63,857 bases of DNA. Origin: Pirellulales bacterium (lineage in GTDB: Bacteria > Planctomycetota > Planctomycetia > Pirellulales > Thermoguttaceae). Location: the NCBI GenBank assembly GCA_016936015.1, contig JAFGPV010000188.1:1-63857 (forward strand). The letters are read 5' to 3'. Made by a program: the position numbers and the translations under genes. The notes beneath the pieces were generated by a model that saw only the letters and a program-made list of their open reading frames with translations, had not been told where the DNA came from and searched no databases. How positions within the stretch are numbered: the stretch's first letter is position 1; the number at the start of each line of letters is the position of its first letter. This document shows, one piece after another, positions 63,401 to 63,857 of this stretch.

Positions 63401-63774
63401 CCAACCCGGTGTTCTTCACGGCCACGGCCATGATCGGCATGATCGCTCTGGCGGGGCTTGCCGACCGGAACGCCATCCTGCTGATCGAGTTCGTCCACTC
63501 GGCCTTGGAGCGGGGATTGAGCCTGAAGGACGCCTTGGTCCAAAGCGGCGCGGTCCGGCTCCGCCCGATCGTGCTGACCAGCGGCGCGGCAATGCTCGGC
63601 GCCTGGCCCATCACGCTCGATCCGGTCTTCTCCGGGCTGGCCTGGGCGCTGATCTTCGGGCTGGTCGTCTCGACGGCCTTCACCTTGCTGTTGATTCCCG
63701 TGATCTACTGGCTCCTCTACGCCCATGCGCCCCGCCACGGACTGCCGGCCCAGAATGATTTGACCTCCGCCTAG
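60469..63774 (+). CDS. RND family efflux pump permease
   Basis: 1101 residues from ATG 60469 (GAGGAA upstream), about the normal 1,030-1,100 length. Twelve helices; N-terminal cytoplasmic start, porter motif VPLADVFVQMPGASAEEVEQQV, and TM4 proton-relay acids in VVDDPIVDVENIFRHF (about 428-431). It exports a hydrophobic or toxic substrate in exchange for protons with its adaptor and TolC partner. About residues 298-306 (DSPLPKGEGK) stem from a palindromic element whose 23-bp core is identical to one in folC. Substrate type cannot be inferred. Confidence 0.95.
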   Translation: MDPQHEHHWLSRIVEVFLRGNLAVLLILISLIAGAIALLVTPREEEPQIVVPLADVFVQMPGASAEEVEQQVSTRLERLLYQIDGVEYVYSMSRPGMAIVTVRFYVGENREDSLVKLYNKISMNTDMVPPGVAGWVVKPVEIDDVPIVNVTLWSKQVDGYVLRRVAEQVEIALQSVPNTGRTEVIGGTPRQILVQLDPEALAARNLTPLEVAQVLRGANVNVPAGSFSRQDRQWLLESGPYILSTQELEQLVVGVFAGRPVYLRDVVTLRNGTRGVYDGPEETTTYTQIGFGPASEDSPLPKGEGKVKNYPAVTVAVAKRHGANAVWVARDIEKKLEELRGTTIPSGVEIQITRNYGETANDKVNELIEHLTLAVIIVVGLIGFALGWREAAIVVAAVPITFALTLLINYLAGYSINRVTLFALILSLGLVVDDPIVDVENIFRHFKMRKEPPLQAVLTAVNEVRPPVILATLVVILSFVPMLFITGMMGPYMRPMALNVPVAMLMSMVVAFTITPWMSYHVLKGEYGKEEKPFDLERSRIYRIYRAILGPFLARRIWAWLLILGTAVLFFLSVLLPVLGLVPLKMLPFDNKNEFQIVVDMPEGTTLETTDAAVQALTDSLRTVPEVTNFVTFVGTASPMDFNGMVRHYYLRRGPNVAEIRVNLVKKGRRKQQSHALLLRLRNGLTKIGREHGANLKLVESPPGPPVFATLVAEIYGRPEKSYAKLIAAARHVRKLMETEPGVVDVDDTVEADQEKFLFVVDKVKASLSGVSSEVIGATLRLAEEGYSPGSEQPLSVASGSGILHTNRDLNPVPIVLRLSRPQRSSLNDLSQLSVKTASGKMLRLVELGRFEKVLAEKTIYHKNLRRVVYVFGDVAGQSPVNAILGLESRLGKSPTAEGTSVDWSGEGEWKITLDVFRDLGIAFAGALLGIYILQVWQTGSYVVPLVLMISIPLTVIGIMPGFWLLDVLGNHPVGGYSNPVFFTATAMIGMIALAGLADRNAILLIEFVHSALERGLSLKDALVQSGAVRLRPIVLTSGAAMLGAWPITLDPVFSGLAWALIFGLVVSTAFTLLLIPVIYWLLYAHAPRHGLPAQNDLTSA
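61361..61383. repeat. Palindromic element in frame inside the RND pump gene
   Basis: The 23-bp palindrome CCCCTCTCCC-AAA-GGGAGAGGGG, identical to folC 20626-20648. It codes for SPLPKGEG in a porter-domain loop and keeps the frame open. Confidence 0.85.
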
Positions 63775-63798
63775 AAGCGGCGCCTCGCCGATTCTCCC

Positions 63799-63857
63799 TC
63801 AAGCCGGCGGCGGCAATACCTTCTCGAGAACGCCGCGGTCCAGGTTGATCGAGACGC
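63799..63857 (-). CDS. C-terminal end of a convergent gene (partial)
   Basis: On the minus strand a frame entering from the right edge reads VSINLDRGVLEKVLPPPA and stops at 63799-63801, 25 bases from the pump stop. Tail-to-tail spacing and the protein-like sequence suggest a real gene end, but only 18 residues are visible and no family can be named. Confidence 0.35.
   Translation of the reverse strand, partial: VSINLDRGVLEKVLPPPA

Overview
The window is chromosomal DNA of a planctomycete, most likely of the Pirellulales/Thermogutta kind. Lineage signals are a secreted protein opening with LERLEDRTLLS, a Tat-exported Gfo/Idh/MocA oxidoreductase, a formylglycine sulfatase, a SLRSLL-type membrane protein, System II cytochrome c assembly proteins, and many short dispersed palindromes. 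This placement is inference from gene content; no rRNA or marker protein is present.

1-14.8 kb is an integration hotspot with two sister elements about 1 kb apart. Element 1 (enters from the left, ends at 4519) abuts a tRNA-Arg(ACG). Element 2 (5581-14506) sits at the 3' end of ssrA (tmRNA) and is bounded by a perfect 24-bp direct repeat. Both carry an excisionase-like HTH gene overlapping a replication gene, then an XRE regulator whose promoter sits so close that its mRNA should be leaderless, then a tyrosine integrase running into the target RNA gene in antisense. The replication modules differ: initiator plus DnaB in element 1, a DUF3987 protein in element 2. There are no capsid or conjugation genes, so they resemble phage-satellite (PICI-like) elements. 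The best discovery is that the attachment site of element 2 lies inside the integrase reading frame: integration replaces the last ~81 codons by antisense tmRNA sequence, and the displaced native tail lies in frame at the other end of the element (5605-5848).

15.6-30.5 kb is ordinary chromosome: a secreted protein, sulfatase, single-domain response regulator, folC (with a decayed partial copy interrupted by a MITE-like element), an ABC exporter with a membrane-anchored partner, an oxidoreductase and a PIG-L-type surface protein. 30.8-36.0 kb is a compact type VII secretion-like locus: two WXG100-like proteins, a coiled-coil protein and a large FtsK/EccC-type ATPase. MoxR, a truncated TPR frame, a Ser/Thr kinase with PAS domains and an ApaLI-like restriction-modification pair follow.

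42.1-53.1 kb is a single-strand cluster of two histidine kinases, an NtrC-type regulator, a receiver-less sigma-54 activator, a response regulator fused to a GcvH-like domain, and CcsA/ResB cytochrome c assembly proteins. It is followed by a flavin oxidoreductase, a REP-associated transposase, a quinol-type nitric oxide reductase and a TolC/adaptor/RND efflux operon. A recurring theme is short palindromic elements lying in frame inside genes (folC, the FtsK-like ATPase twice, the RND pump, and the ends of a kinase and of ResB), reminiscent of Rickettsia palindromic elements.
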